In this document: positions 22,230 through 34,559 of the stretch, one piece after another
Layout of the letters: every line of letters begins with the position of its first letter
Numbering within the stretch: position 1 is the stretch's first letter
Assembly: GCF_024323335.1 (NCBI RefSeq)
Contig: NC_066583.1
Location: 272,002,916-272,066,915, forward strand
DNA: 64,000 nt
Source: Lathyrus oleraceus
Lineage: Eukaryota; Streptophyta; Magnoliopsida; Fabales; Fabaceae
Direction of reading: 5' to 3'
Program-made: the position numbers and the translations under genes
The notes under the pieces: generated by a model
Told to the model about the DNA's origin: nothing
The model's database searches: none
Seen by the model: only the letters and a program-made list of their open reading frames with translations

Positions 22230-23505
22230 TTGACTCTATGAAGAAAATAGATCTTAGGTCTTCATGTGACAAAGTATGTTTAGATACGAATAGTGACCTA
22301 TCAGGATCACCTTGGTCCTTGCGCTTTGACTGACTCAGATTCTGATCATCAGAAGTAGACTTCTGCAAAGTCTGGTCTTCAGAGGCTGACTCCTTTAGAC
22401 TCTAATCTTTGGACGTTGACCTCTTCAGAAGTTAACTTCTTCAGAGTTTAGTCTCCAGCTCCTGATCCATCTAATTTGGTCTTTAAGCTTCTCTTTGAAT
22501 GTTCATAGTCATAACCAATACTTGGATCTAAATAAAATTTTAGTCCATGGTCCTGAAAACTTTGAACAAACATCAGTATACCCAATTTTTCTTTAAATAT
22601 TTTTTTATCATCAAAACCTAAACAATATGGGACAAACCAACTTTGTTCCAACACGTATCGAAGATCTGCAACATCGGTTCAGAATTACTCGCTGTCTACT
22701 TCAACTATTTTTGGTTTCCGTACAATAAAATGGCGTTGTCTATGGAAATCAACTTCTGATTCCTACGATTTCCATGTCTTTCATGTTCGTTATTCAAATC
22801 AATAGTTTGTAACCTTATCAGATTTTCAAATCAAGAACATTCAGGATCAAGTGCAAGGATTCATCATGTTTCATCCAATCAAGCATCGTTCCAACTTTAA
22901 ATAAATATGAATAATTTTTGTAATATTGTTATTATAGTTAATTTATGTCTTGAACTAATTTATAAATTTATAAATTTTTAACTAATTTATACTTAGTAAT
23001 TTACAATAATTTTCCATATATTTAGATTTATTGTTAGATATTTAAATTGAAATACTATTATATATCAGGTGAATGTCAAAAAATTATTTAAAATATTAAA
23101 ATAAAAATTAATATTTATTAATATTGTAATCTATTTAAACATAAATTGGATTATTTATTTTTAAAAAAAATATTTATATAGATTAATATGTTGAACCAAT
23201 TTTTTGAAAGTACAAGACTTAGATCTATCATAGGTCACAGACTAAAATTAAATCTTGAATTTTTTTAGCAAATTAAACTTAAGTTTTGCAATGTCTAACT
23301 TGAACATTCTTTAATTTTATAACCAAATTGAAATTCCATAAATAATTACCGTTCCATTTCTCAAACATGGATTCGTGATTAAATTCTTTACATGAGTAGG
23401 GTGAAAATAGATTGAGTCGAGATAGGTTTGGTCAAGTTTAAATTTGATTTTCTAAAAATATCAAAACATAAGTATGACATGTAGTCCGTCATAAGATTAT
23501 TTTTA
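22230..23505. other. AT-rich non-coding part of unit 2
   Basis: It aligns with 9222-10397 of unit 1 with small indels, such as an extra TAGATCTATCATAGGTC near 23220. No gene is seen. Confidence 0.5.
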
Positions 23506-24177
23506 GGGAATCTCTTATGGCACCCTATGGGGTGGAAAAACACTATGAAAATCCAAAATTGCCCCTCAGGTTCTAGAGATGCATCTGTAGACGTACCATG
23601 CACCAACGTTATATGGAAACAAATGAGTGTTACCCTAAATTAATACTAAAATATATCCAAAGGTGCATCTTCGAGTATTTTCAACAAATATATTCATAAT
23701 TGATCAGTCTAGTGGACATTCCGGAGATGCATCTTCAGAAATTTGAGGCGAGATTTTGAAATTTTTGTGACCTTTGCATGTCTGATGTTTCTGGAGACGC
23801 ATTTCCAAAATAAATTGATAAAAAATTGAAAAGCATGATCACACAGACATACTTATTTTCCACTCCAAACCCTTACAAAAAATCCTTCTATTCTCAATCC
23901 ACATCTTCACTCCAAATCTTCAATCTTATTTTCATCACATCAAAGGGAGAAAAATAAGTTCGAATTCTAGATAAAGATCATTGATTTCAAGCCTCATTTC
24001 TCACATTAATATTGTTTTCAGTCTGAAAAACGTGCATATATTTTGGAGATACATTTCCAGAACGAGTATGAACTCATCAGAAAATGCATCTACGATATTT
24101 GTCCTTTATCATTTTTTCAGCTCTGTTTACAACATTAGCATTTATTGAGTGTTTTATTGTAATTATTTTCATTAGAT
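23506..24177 (+). mobile_element. Left end of a MULE-like transposon (unit 2)
   Basis: GGGAATCTCTTATGGCACCC begins the block that corresponds to 10398 in unit 1. ATGCATCT-type motifs follow at about 23577, 23662, 23728 and 24088. The transposase pseudogene starts at about 24178. Confidence 0.5.
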
Positions 24178-25596
24178 ATGGTGCACACTGATGTTTTCCC
24201 CCAATAGTTTATGTCTCCGGATGCCAAATGTGTTGTTGTGAAAGCGGTAGATGTTGGCAACTAATTTAAAAATGAGTAAGAGTTTGAATTTTGTGATGAC
24301 ATGCTTTAGTGGATTCATACAGAGGCCTTCAAAGTGGGATTTGGAGTGTTAATTGGAAGGTCCAATAATGGTTCAGATAGAAGATGTGCATTTGTGATAA
24401 TGATGTGTGAAACAAGTGGAAAATATAGACCTTCTCTCCATAATTTTAAACGAGATGCCATCGGTTCAAGAAAATGTGAGTGTCCCTTGAAGTTACATGG
24501 TTATAAGTTGGCAAACAGAAAATAGAAATTTAATGTCATATGTGGTTTACCTAACCATGACTTGTGTGAAAAGTTAGTCGGCCATCCAATTGCATGTCGC
24601 CTCATGCCATAAGAGAAGAAATGTGTTGCAGACATGACATTGAATTTGGTTCAACTGGAAAATATACTTGCAACTTTGGAATGTAAAAGACCCGAAAATA
24701 TCTCAAATATCAAGCAAGTGTACAATATTCGGTACCAAAATAACAAGGCGCTGAGGGGGGATAAATCTGAAATACAACTACTCTTAAAACTGTTGGATGA
24801 TAACAGTTATGAATCTAGGTACCGGACGTGCGAGGATGGAGTAACTGCTAGAGATATATTTTAGACTCATCCTGATTCCATCAATTTGTTCAAAATGTTC
24901 CCTATTGGGCTCATAGTTGATTCAATGTACAAAACCAATAAGTACATACTTCCATTATTGGAGATGGTTCATGTTACATCTATTGAGAAGACTTATTATG
25001 TCAGGTTTGCATTTCTAGAGTGCGAAAAAAAGGAGAATGTTACTTGGGTCTTAGAGGTGTGTTGGACAATGTTAAAGGGCCAAGAAAAGATGCCTAAAGT
25101 GATTGTTACCGACCGTAATATCACGTTACTTGCAAAGGCATTTCCTACTTCTTATGTATTACTTTGTAGGTATCACATAACAATGAATGTGAGAAGTCGG
25201 GTTAAACCCGCGGTAGTGACGAAACAGATAAAGTCTGAAGATGGAAAATTGTGAAGGCGGCTGCGGTTGTGGAAAAAATAATGGATGCATGGAATGGTAT
25301 AGTAAATTCTTCCACTAAATAGTTATATGTGGATTTCGTTATACATTTCAAAAAGTTGTGCGAGAAATATCCTAATTTGTTGAAATATGTTGAAAGCATA
25401 ATTCTTGGCCAGGTGAAGAATAAATTTGTTTGTGTATGGACCGATTATGTTAGACACCTTGAGAATACAACAACAAACCAAGTTGAGTCTACTCATGCTA
25501 CATTAAAGAATTGGTTGAGAAATAGTAAGGGTTATCGTACCCAAAATTTTGCCCATCATTCATATGTTTCTAGTGTCATTTTATTTAGATTGAATG
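24178..25596 (+). pseudogene. MULE (FAR1/Mutator-type) transposase pseudogene, unit 2
   Basis: This is the better of the two copies. A FAR1-like part (RSNNGSDRRCAFVIMMCETS) spans 24334-24525. A 76-codon stretch at 24634-24864 (RTCEDGVTARDIF) ends in a stop. Then 24886-25254 holds the catalytic region with VDSMYKTNKYILPLLE, IVTDRNITLL and CRYHITMNV, the usual Asp, Asp and His positions. A last piece at 25329-25596 has WTDYVRHLENTTTNQVESTH. At least six stops or shifts break it. The protein would normally bind element ends and excise them, but here it is dead. The C-terminal zinc finger is missing. Confidence 0.87.
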
Positions 25597-25690
25597 AGAT
25601 ATCACAATTGATAGAAGAGCATGTGTAAGGAGTTACAAGGACGAGGTCCTAAGTTAGAGTCCCACCTTTCACATCTTTAGTATTTTTCTC
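25597..25690 (+). mobile_element. Possible tRNA-derived SINE head (unit 2)
   Basis: A-box-like TATCACAATTGATAG at 25600 and B-box-like AGTTAGAGTCC at 25652 match the arrangement in unit 1. The TC-rich tail is similar. It predates the duplication. Confidence 0.38.
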
Positions 25691-26192
25691 CTCTTTTTTA
25701 TTTTTCTAGGCTTTTTATGTCTTTCTTTTTAGAATTATATTATTATTATTATTATTATTATTTGGATTAGGATTTTTTTATCAGAATTATTATATTACTA
25801 ACATATTTTTTCACTAACAATAGAGTTATATTAGAATTATTTTGTTATTACTTGATTTATTCAAATTTTTACCATTAACATTATTATATATTTATCTATT
25901 ATAGTTATTTTTGTTATTATTAAACAAAAAAATCAAAATCATTTTATGATTATCTTTATTACACTAGTTTTCATTATTATTATTATTTACTAAAATTATA
26001 AAAATCAATTTCATTTAATTATTTTGCTGTTATATTTTACATAAGCCATGAATTCATCCAGATTTATTGACTTGGTCCCAAAGAAACAAATAAGATCAAA
26101 TCAAATGAAAACCTTCCAAATCCGACAAATCTCATTCAATTCTTGACCTAATTCTACCCAATAAATAGACCTGCAATTACAAGGGAAAGATT
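25691..26192 (+). repeat. Old Ogre-like LTR, part upstream of the solo LTR (unit 2)
   Basis: This AT-rich sequence aligns with about 12541-12930 of unit 1, including a (TTA)n run near 25737-25760 and a decayed TATA-like AATAAATA near 26159. It is non-coding. Confidence 0.55.
26188..26192. repeat. Imperfect target duplication AGATT, left of the solo LTR
   Basis: AGATT here compares with AGATC at 27622-27626. The unit 1 sequence (AAAGATCATCC near 12930) shows the uninterrupted site, which supports insertion here. Confidence 0.6.
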
Positions 26193-27621
26193 TGTTAGAA
26201 CAAGATTTGGTTATGCATTTATACCTTGAGTTTTGATGATAACAATGTTATATTTGTGTGAGAATAATTTTGGTATCCTAATGGTTTGTATTGTGTAGCT
26301 TTAACATCTAGTTTCGATTCTGAGTATATGACGTGCAACGTCATCAGTTTCTGAATATTGTGTTCCAATTCCGCTTCTACGTCATTCATGAGAAGTTCTG
26401 AGAGATGTTCAAAGTTGTTGCTGCAATGATCTTTCTGCTTCTGTGCTAATGCACTCTTAAGAAGCTTTTGAGGAGACGTTATGTTGCTGCTGCAACGTTC
26501 TCTTAGTTTATGCTACTGAACGTGACTCTGATCAGTAAAGCTTCTTAAGAATAGCAAGCTATTGAAGTTGTATTACTTAGCTGAAGATTCTGAAGATTTC
26601 AAGTCAGACATTAAGGTTATCAAAGTTCTTATTGTAGACTCTTAAGACTTGAAGAAATATACATATAGAAGAATACTGAGGTGCTGCAAAACTTAACAAA
26701 GTTTATTTGAAAAGCTAACATTTTTTTGTACAGTTTTTCTTTAAGTATTTGTTCATCATTTATGTAAAATCTGATTGTGTAAAAGCAACTTGTAACACAC
26801 AAAATATTATTCAAATTGTTTGTTTGATTCCTTAAGGAGACTAGGGTATAGTCGGATTCTTAAGAAGACAAAGAAAGTTGTTATTTGTGAGTCCTTAAGG
26901 AGACTAGGAAATAGTCGGATCCTTGAGAAGACAAAGAAGGTTATTCTTTGTGATTATTGTAATCAGTCGATTATAGTGGATTAAGTCCTTGTGTATAAGG
27001 CAAAATCACTTTGGCGGGTGGACTGTAGTAGCTTTGAGTTTCAAGCGAACCAGGATAAAAATACTTGTGTTTTTATCTTTTTGTTATTAACATTTAAGTA
27101 GTTTTCTCGAGTTGGTAAAAATATTTTATTTTGAAAACACAAAGTTTATTTGAAAAGCTAACATTTTTTTGTACAGTTTTTCTTTAAGTATTTGTTCATC
27201 ATTTGTATAAAATCTGATTGTGTAAAAGCAACTTGTAATACACAAAATATTATTCAAACTATTTGTTTGATTCCTTAAGAAGACTAGGATATAGTCGGAT
27301 TCTTAAGAAGACAAAGAAAGTTGTTATTTGTGAGTCCTTAAGGAGACTACATTATAGTTGGATCCTTGAGAAGATAAAGAAGGTTATTCTTTGTGATCAT
27401 TGTAATAAGTTGATTATAGTGGATTAAGTCCTTGTATAAAAGGGAAAATCACATTGGCGGGTGGACTGTAGTAGCTTTGAGTTTCAAGTGAGCCAGGATA
27501 AAAAAACTTATGTTTTTATCTTTTTGTTATCAACATTTAAGTGGTTTTCTTGAGCTGGTAAAAATCTTTTATTTTGAAAACCCAATTCAAACCCTCATTT
27601 CTTGTGTTTTTCACACCTTCA
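26193..27621 (+). mobile_element. Solo LTR of a copia (SIRE/Maximus-like) element
   Basis: The block begins TGTTAGAACAAG, ends CACACCTTCA, and is absent from unit 1 at the aligned site. The near-terminal phrases GGCGGGTGGACTGTAG and AGCGAACCAGGATAAAA are typical of large legume copia LTRs. No internal coding region is present, so it looks like a solo LTR left by LTR-LTR recombination. Its strand is judged from LTR end style only. It contains a 443-bp internal duplication. Confidence 0.7.
26698..27585 (+). repeat. 443-bp tandem duplication inside the solo LTR
   Basis: The segment starting AAAGTTTATTTGAAAAGCTA at 26698 is repeated at 27141 with a few substitutions, through GAGTTGGTAAAAAT to TTTTGAAAAC. 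Each copy itself has two shorter CCTTAAGGAGACTAGG / GTCGGATTCTTAAGAAG blocks. Confidence 0.9.
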
Positions 27622-29664
27622 AGATCATCCACAATATAGAAAAATTTAATCCCTAAAGGTTGTTGTTCTTCACACTGAAAAACAACAACAATTAAACCCT
27701 AAACCTTAAACATTATCCAAGCAAAAAAGGAATAAAGAATCTTGAATCGAAGGAGGAGGGATAAAAGTACAAAGGAACGGGAAATAAGGGAAGGAGGAAG
27801 CAACTTAAATTGGTCACAACACTCCAGATTGGCAACTCCGACTACTTTTATAACTCCCAACATTGTGTTTGTATTGTCTGAATTTTGGATTCATTTGCAT
27901 ATTCGTTTTTTTTGTGAATTTTGATTTTATATGATTCATGATTATAATATTCATTGTATTTATGTATTTGTTTGTCTTAATGATTTTTTGGTGATATAAT
28001 TCATTTAGTGTTGTTTATATCGTTTAGGTTTCCTTTATTTCCTTTTTTATTTTATACTCAAATTTTTATTATTATCATTATTAGAAAACTACACAAAGTA
28101 ATAATAAGTTGACTCTTTGTTAATTCATATAACCAATTTCAAATCAAATTCAACTAAATTTACAAATCAAATTTTTAAACTAATCATAAATCATTTTTTT
28201 TAAAAAATAACATGAATCAATTTTCTTTTAGTGAAATATCTAGTTTTTTTTAAGACTAAATCCTAACACAAAATCATTCAACACAACACCTTAGTAAAAA
28301 AAATTAAAACACAAAAATCATATATCAACCTTTTTTAATATCATGAAACAATTTATAAAAATCAATATTATTGTTTTTCTAACAACTCATTTAATAATAG
28401 GAAGGCAAATTTCTAACAAATCCTAATCAACAAATTCCATACGATAAAATTTTTAGAATCAAAATAATACCCCTATTCTTGATTTAATTAATTTAACTTA
28501 ATTAAGTTAATTTAGGTTAATTTTATATTTCATTTCATTTAATTATTTCAGATTAAAAAAGGAGATACAATTTGAAATGCATCTTCCTCTTCATATAAAA
28601 AATACAAAAACATCCTCTCTTGTTTTTATCATTATTATTAGTATCATTATTATTTTTTTCTTAATTAATCAATTAAGTTAATTAATTAATTAGTTAATTC
28701 TCTTAATATATTATTTAGTTAGTTAACAAAAATTATTTACAAAAACACATTCAAATATTAAAAATACAAAAAAAAAAAGCCCGGGTATTTAATTAAAAAC
28801 AAAAAAAAGTTAATTGTCCCATTTAATTGATTTAATGTTGATTAGTTTTTCTCTTTTTTATCCATGTTATTTTATTTTGATTATCATGAAAATGACACAA
28901 AAAATCTCATTCATCTTTTATACCTTGTGTTTTTTTCCATTAGTCTAATTTAGTTTTTAATTCACAAAAGAACAAATTTACTTCTTTGTAATTCAATATT
29001 CAAAAACAATAAAAAGAAGAATTAGCTATACATATCATATCCTATTTTCTATATTAAATTAAATGTTAATTTTTGCAAATCAAACTGATTTGCTGGTGTC
29101 ACACCTTATCAATCAGAGAACAATCTAAAATCAATTCAAATCCACCTAAATAACGTGTTCTCTACCCTTGTGCATGAGACTTTTTTCAAACAAACTTTTC
29201 TCTGTACCGATGCGTTGAAATCTTTTCACATTTAAAAACAACAAGCACACATCATTTTTCTAGATGAATTATAGTACTTTGATCTTCCATATTGCTTGAG
29301 GGTACGTAGCTATAGAGTTGAAACACTATAATGAATACAATAATAAAAACTTTTTTGTCACCCCTTCCTTCTTGATTAAAATAATAACAATAATATAAAT
29401 TATTGAAAATAAATAAAATAAAGTGTTGAGAAGAATAATAAGTAATCTAAATAGGCATCCCTTAAGCAAACATGGTTAACCCTAGAACTAGAGAAGACTC
29501 TCATTGAGTACAGTAGAAGTGAGGGGTGCCTAACGCCTTCCCCTTGGTTAACTAACTCCCGAACCTTAGTGTCTCACCCTTAACTTTAGGTTTTATCATT
29601 ATTTTCTTGTTCCTTATGAACTAATAAAAGATGATGGCAACTACGTAATTTTTCAGCCGCGACA
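27622..29664 (+). repeat. Old Ogre-like LTR, 3' part (unit 2)
   Basis: It aligns with 12931-15016 of unit 1 and ends CAGCCGCGACA next to a primer binding site. It is AT-rich and non-coding. Its end resembles that of the intact Ogre LTR (GCGCGATGCGACA in the sense reading). Confidence 0.65.
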
Positions 29665-29666
29665 AC

Positions 29667-29684
29667 TGGCGACTCTGATGGGGA
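29667..29684 (+). promoter_or_regulatory. Ogre-type (tRNA-Arg) primer binding site, unit 2
   Basis: TGGCGACTCTGATGGGGA differs at one base from the intact Ogre site at 54337-54354 and lies two bases after the LTR end. Confidence 0.85.
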
Positions 29685-30925
29685 CCCCTAAAGAGAGTCA
29701 AGCCTACCATTTAGATTCTAGGCTTGTTTGTTTTTCCTATTTTTATATTTTTATTCTTTGTCATTACTTTATTTATCTATTGAATTTTATTTATTATTTT
29801 ATTATCCTAACATCCAAGTGTTTTATTCTGAGAGTAAGCTCTATACTCGAGCTCGAGAAGGAACATAAGCTAAGTAAGGGATCATTTTATTTTGGCCGCT
29901 GTGAATTCTTATCCCATGAGGTTTTTAATGATGATTCTGTCTAGAGTAGATCGGTCCAAAGAATTTTTCATGAGTTGGCTAGCCTTTCTTCTTGATGAAA
30001 CTTTGAGCTTGATTCATGACTCTAGGGGCCTCTTCTAAAACCCCGAACGTGAGACTTCGTTCATACGAAGGCTCCCTAAGGGAGACCCTGCTGATATTTT
30101 ATCACGGGAGGGTTATGCCCTATCATGATGGAATTTCACCTTGGGTTCATGACCTTGGGTTTATTCTGAAAAACCAAATAAAACCCTAGAGCTTACCCTG
30201 TGAGAGGAACGGGTATAAAGAACTTAGGACCTTTTGTAGTAGCCTTCCTTTAGGTCATCTTATTCATATTCCTATCCCGCATGACACTTCATAGAATTTG
30301 CATTAAAATGGGTTGTTCTATCATAGGGAGCCCTCTTGTAGGTTGTTTTATCATCATCTTATCCCTAAACCCGGTTGGGTTCCCCATGTCGACCATTATC
30401 CCTATCTATAAGGAGCCTTCTTAAACAAGGTGTCCTTATATTCGACATTATCCTTAAACCCATATGTGGGTTTTATATCCATCATTATTCTAAACCCATA
30501 GGGGTTTCCTTAGGTGTATCTGTATCCTAATCCTGCATTACATTGCATCTCCATGAAAAAAGAACTTTTAGTATACCTAAAAAATGAAGGACAAATATTT
30601 TTGCATACCCATGCATTTGCATACATACACATACATTTTCATATCCTTTCTGCTTTCGACCCTCCTCCAACTGTTGTCTGACTATCAGACTTCCTGATAC
30701 TCACGAACAGACTCAAAAGTATGTCTCAAGAAACTATGAAGGGACTCAAGAAGGGCAAGTACCATTGGGGAGAGAAGGTAACCTTTCTCCATGCCAACTG
30801 TGGGCCTACCCAGAGCCTTAAATGCAACAACCCTGGCTGATGCCTTAGCAACAAAATCCACAATAGTATTCTTGATAATAACAACCTCATACGATTCATC
30901 GATCACAAGATCCTCGTGTCCTGCC
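29685..30925 (+). other. Leader region of the old Ogre-like element, unit 2
   Basis: It aligns with 15037-15096 plus 20598-21780 of unit 1. An 88-codon frame at 29678-29944 is open, but its unit 1 match is interrupted, so I do not call a gene. Confidence 0.45.
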
Positions 30926-31235
30926 ACGAAAAGGAATCTTGGAAGGAAATTGGATATTGTACCAAAGTCTTATGACCAACTATCTCAACACTTGCTCAGA
31001 GATTCCCTAGTGAAGCTACAACCACTTGATCCTCATTCTCGTCTATATCCTACAAGTCATGACGTGAATGCCTGATGTGAGCCCAAAGTTCAAGACCTGG
31101 TCGACAAGCAGTTGACTTTCAAAGAAGGAGCCCCATTAGTAAACGGTCACCCCTACTTTGACAAAGTGCAAGAACTTCAAGATGTGTCTCTTAAAGTCGG
31201 TTGGATCAACAAGGAGGCTCACCCCTAGGATCATT
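30926..31235 (+). pseudogene. Ogre/Tat-type gag remnant, unit 2
   Basis: The reading SYDQLSQHLLRDSLVKLQPL, then KVQDLVDKQLTFKEGAPLVN, then GHPYFDKVQELQDVS follows the same order as the gag segment of the intact Ogre around its zinc site, but the zinc ligands are gone. An upstream open part is at 30791-31075. It ends in stops and is not a gene. Confidence 0.55.
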
Positions 31236-31321
31236 AGGACTTTATCATTTCTACTTGTAATTTATTTGTATATAAGTTTATTTGGTGTAAACTTTATACT
31301 CTATGATCAGTAATTCTAATA

Positions 31322-33640
31322 AAATGAGCATGCATGTTTTTGGAACCAATCCATTCATTTCCACTCTTTCTCATGCCATCATAAAAAATGAAAAAAAATT
31401 AACACCTATTATTTTCACTTCTCACCTATTAACAAACTTAGAAGGAGAATGATGTAAATAATACAACTGAATTTGCTGAGGTATGCTTTTATTAGTAAGA
31501 CATGGCTGACAATGTGAGGCATTATTTCACTTCCCAAACACTGGAGAAATAAAGATTTAATTCATAGTCAACCCCCTCGAGCCTGAAGTCGGTGTTCTTT
31601 CTAATTTTCTGAAAAAAACCTTAATCTTAACCAGGGGCATGGTAGTTTTTCAATTAAGTCAATGATGCATTTTAGTCTCAAGAGAACTATTCCATATAAT
31701 CACACGAATAAGAGGTTCAAGCACATATTCTCCCTCACACACATCATCCAACATCAAGGGAGCAGTGAAAATACAAAAACTCACAATAACTAATATGGCA
31801 GTCACAAACTTTCTAAATCAAGAGCAAACATCACAAGAGTTGTTTAAAAAAAAGAGCCGCTAAGTCAAAAAACTTGAAAAGATGACTTAGGCAAAAGTTA
31901 GGGCATCCCGATGGACCACAAATTCAAAAGAGTTGTTACATGCAAAAATAGGGATTAAAAAGCAACAAAAAACGGAAACAAGCTTGTAAGTGAAAGTATG
32001 TGACTGCCACCTCAGGAATCTCATCATTGCTTGAACCATTACATCTACCTCCACCAATATCTATCAAAATTCTATTGTAGACTAAATGAATTTGTTGAAT
32101 TAATTGGATTTAGTAATGAAGATGATCAAGAAAAATGGGTGGGTCTTAATCAAAATTCGAGCCTTATAATCCTTTTGTTTCATAAACCGTGAACCAAGCC
32201 ATGTTATAACCTTTAAAAGTCCTAATTGAAGTTAGGTTCACTATGAAAGCATACTCGGAAAAATCGTTTTTAAACTGACTCTGAATGTTTGTTAAATCAT
32301 CGCTAACCTATTGTTTTTTTACACCTTCATAAGAGATAATCTCATGGCCAGATATCATCTATATACAACATATCCTTTTTCCACAACAACTTTTGATTTC
32401 AAAATCTTACATGTGCATCACGTTAGAATTACTTTTTTAAAAAAGGAAAAGGTTTTTCATGCAAATCAATACTTAGCATAAAGGAAATTTCAGCAATGGT
32501 TTGATCAAATGCGGCCAGTTTCAAGACGCTCCTAACTAGTGGCAAAGCACCTAAGAGGTTCTACTAATCAGGAGAAAATCCTAATGATAATATGGGCACA
32601 TCGTTTGAAGATCCTATTGACTAAGGGTAAAACATTCCATGAATGGGTCAACTTAGATCACACCTCTAAACATCGGTTAATCAAGGGGCATACCTTTCGA
32701 ATATTAAAAAACTGAGGCATACTTTTGAAGATTCAAATATTAGGGCAATCCTTATCAGAATCATATCATAGCACCACGAGATCCAAGTTCCTTCTCAAGA
32801 GACTCCTTCAGACCCTAATTATCATGGGCAAGCCTTTCAAGATTCAAATGTTAGGGCAGACCGCTGCGAGACTTGATAAAAAAAAGTATTCAAAAAATGT
32901 TTCAGCAGCGGAAAATCATTCCAAAAGTTGATTAATCAAGGACAAATCTCTCAGAGTCTCATCCCAGGTCAGGCCGCCTCAAGAACACAATGTGCCAATC
33001 ATTCCAAAAGTTAGTTAATCAGGAGCATAGTGTTTCAAAGTTCAAAATAGTAGGGCCATCCATCTCAAGTGCGTAGTATGACCAATCCACTTCAAAATTC
33101 ATATTCATACAACTCCTTCAAAGATCCAACAGACTAAGACAAGATATGCCACAAACGGGAAATCTCTCTTCATACTTTAATGATCCCCAGTGAAGCCCTC
33201 TCCTACATCAGTAATCTTCGAGTTCGAAACAAGTATCGGGAAATCATGATGGCATAACACCCTACCGTCGTGTAACAAGCAGCCTTGTTACATAAGCAAC
33301 CTCTCTAAACCTTAACCGTCCACGACCCACCATAGGGGCACCAGTCAAAAGCATTCAAATCATCACATGAATCATCCTCATGCATTAGTCCAACCGCTGC
33401 ACTATAACATTTAACCAAGCATTCATCTGGAATAATCCTATTGTGTGAGTCAAAACAACTACAAAAAACCCAACCTCACTTGGCATTTTCCCCAAAAAGC
33501 CCAATCTCACTTGACATTTACCCAAAAAAGCCCAACCTTGTTTGGCACCCAATAACTTTGCTTCAAAAAGTCCAAACTCTAGTGGCTCAGGCCTGCTTAT
33601 TGATCATTTACCATTTGTGCTAGAATTTTCATCATTTATG
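31322..33640. other. Repeat-like non-coding region, perhaps the 3' region of a Tat-type element
   Basis: There are no long ORFs. From about 32500 to 33160 there are degenerate phrases of the type TTAGGGCA, ATCAGGGGCA and TTTCAAAGTTCAAA, spaced roughly 40-70 bp. These resemble the diverged 3' non-coding repeats of Tat/Ogre elements. At 33455-33550 AAAAAGCCCAACCTCACTTGG-like units repeat three or four times. I cannot set its borders. Confidence 0.4.
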
Positions 33641-34430
33641 CGTATAGAAACCAGGTGAACTGTAGAATTTTGGTCTTAATTCTTGGTAATCCGAGTCAGT
33701 TTGTGTCATAACTGTATTTTCTTGGTTTGAGTTTCTTTTGGCTATTTTTACGCTTTTGGTATGTGTGGCATGTTGAATGTAGGTACGAAGGTACAAGGAA
33801 TCAAGGATCAGACGCAGGACAAGGCTAGAACAAGGAAGCAGAGAAGAAAAGATAAAAATGTGTGTTTGCTGCCCATACGCGTAAGAGCAAGGCATTACAC
33901 GTATGGCCTTGCACTGTTACTCGTACCATACAAGTTCCACCAGAAAGAAGAAAAAAACAAGCTTCTGCCCATACGCGTAAGGGTGTGCCTGAGATGCCAC
34001 CAAGTGGGCTTACGCGTAGTGTATTGCTGCAAGGAACAAGACATTACGTGTATGATATAGGTCACTACACGTAAGGGCATGCCTGAGATGCCACCATGTG
34101 GGCTTACACGTAGTGTATTACTGCAAGGAACAAGGCATTACGCGTATGACACAAGTCATTACGTGTATTGAAGCCCAAAAATTCAACAAGCCCAAATTTG
34201 AGTATTTAGCTCCAGAACGCAAATTTACAAGCGTTGATTTTACGGAGCAAAAACACATTCTAAAGGCTGGAGAACTCATATTTTCAAGGTGGATTCATAT
34301 TTTCTAGAGCTTTTCGTGATTGAAGACCAATTCATCTAAGATTTTTGTAATGACAACAATCTTTACTATGTTTTATTTTCTTTTTATGAGTTGCTAAATT
34401 ATGTTTTCTTTTCTTTTTATGAGTAGCTAA
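33641..34430. other. Unassigned region with repeated TACGCGTAAG motifs
   Basis: Between about 33875 and 34165 the motif TACGCGTAAG or close variants (ACACGTATGG, TTACGCGTAG, TTACGTGTAT) recurs about eight times, linked by AAGGAACAAGGCATTA and GATGCCACCAAGTGGGC units. No protein is supported. Confidence 0.5.
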
Positions 34431-34463
34431 CCCCCCCGCCACCCCCCCCCCCCCACCCCCCGC
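34431..34463. repeat. Poly-C tract
   Basis: Thirty-three bases are almost all C with two isolated A and one G interruption. It is followed by CGCCATTGCTAGGGGGTG. It could be an assembly weak point. Confidence 0.95.
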
Positions 34464-34559
34464 CATTGCTAGGGGGTGTCCCTGATTCAGATTTGTAATG
34501 ATTTTGAATTACCAAGCCAAAGAGGAAATTCATTAAGTAGTATTAGTTTGTAGGCCTTC

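Larger units (their letters stand above)
22230..31321. repeat. Tandem duplication, unit 2 (about 7.7 kb without its solo LTR)
   Basis: This is the second copy of the unit at 9222-22175, in the same order and orientation. It lacks the CACTA element and AT microsatellite but has an extra copia LTR at 26193-27621. The junction with unit 1 (22170-22260) shows a short local duplication of CTATGAAGAAAATAGATCT. Confidence 0.8.

Noticed and set aside
31322..33640. A host gene in the longest element-poor stretch
   Set aside because: There are no long frames, exon-like conservation or promoter signs. Phrases repeat as in retrotransposon 3' regions.
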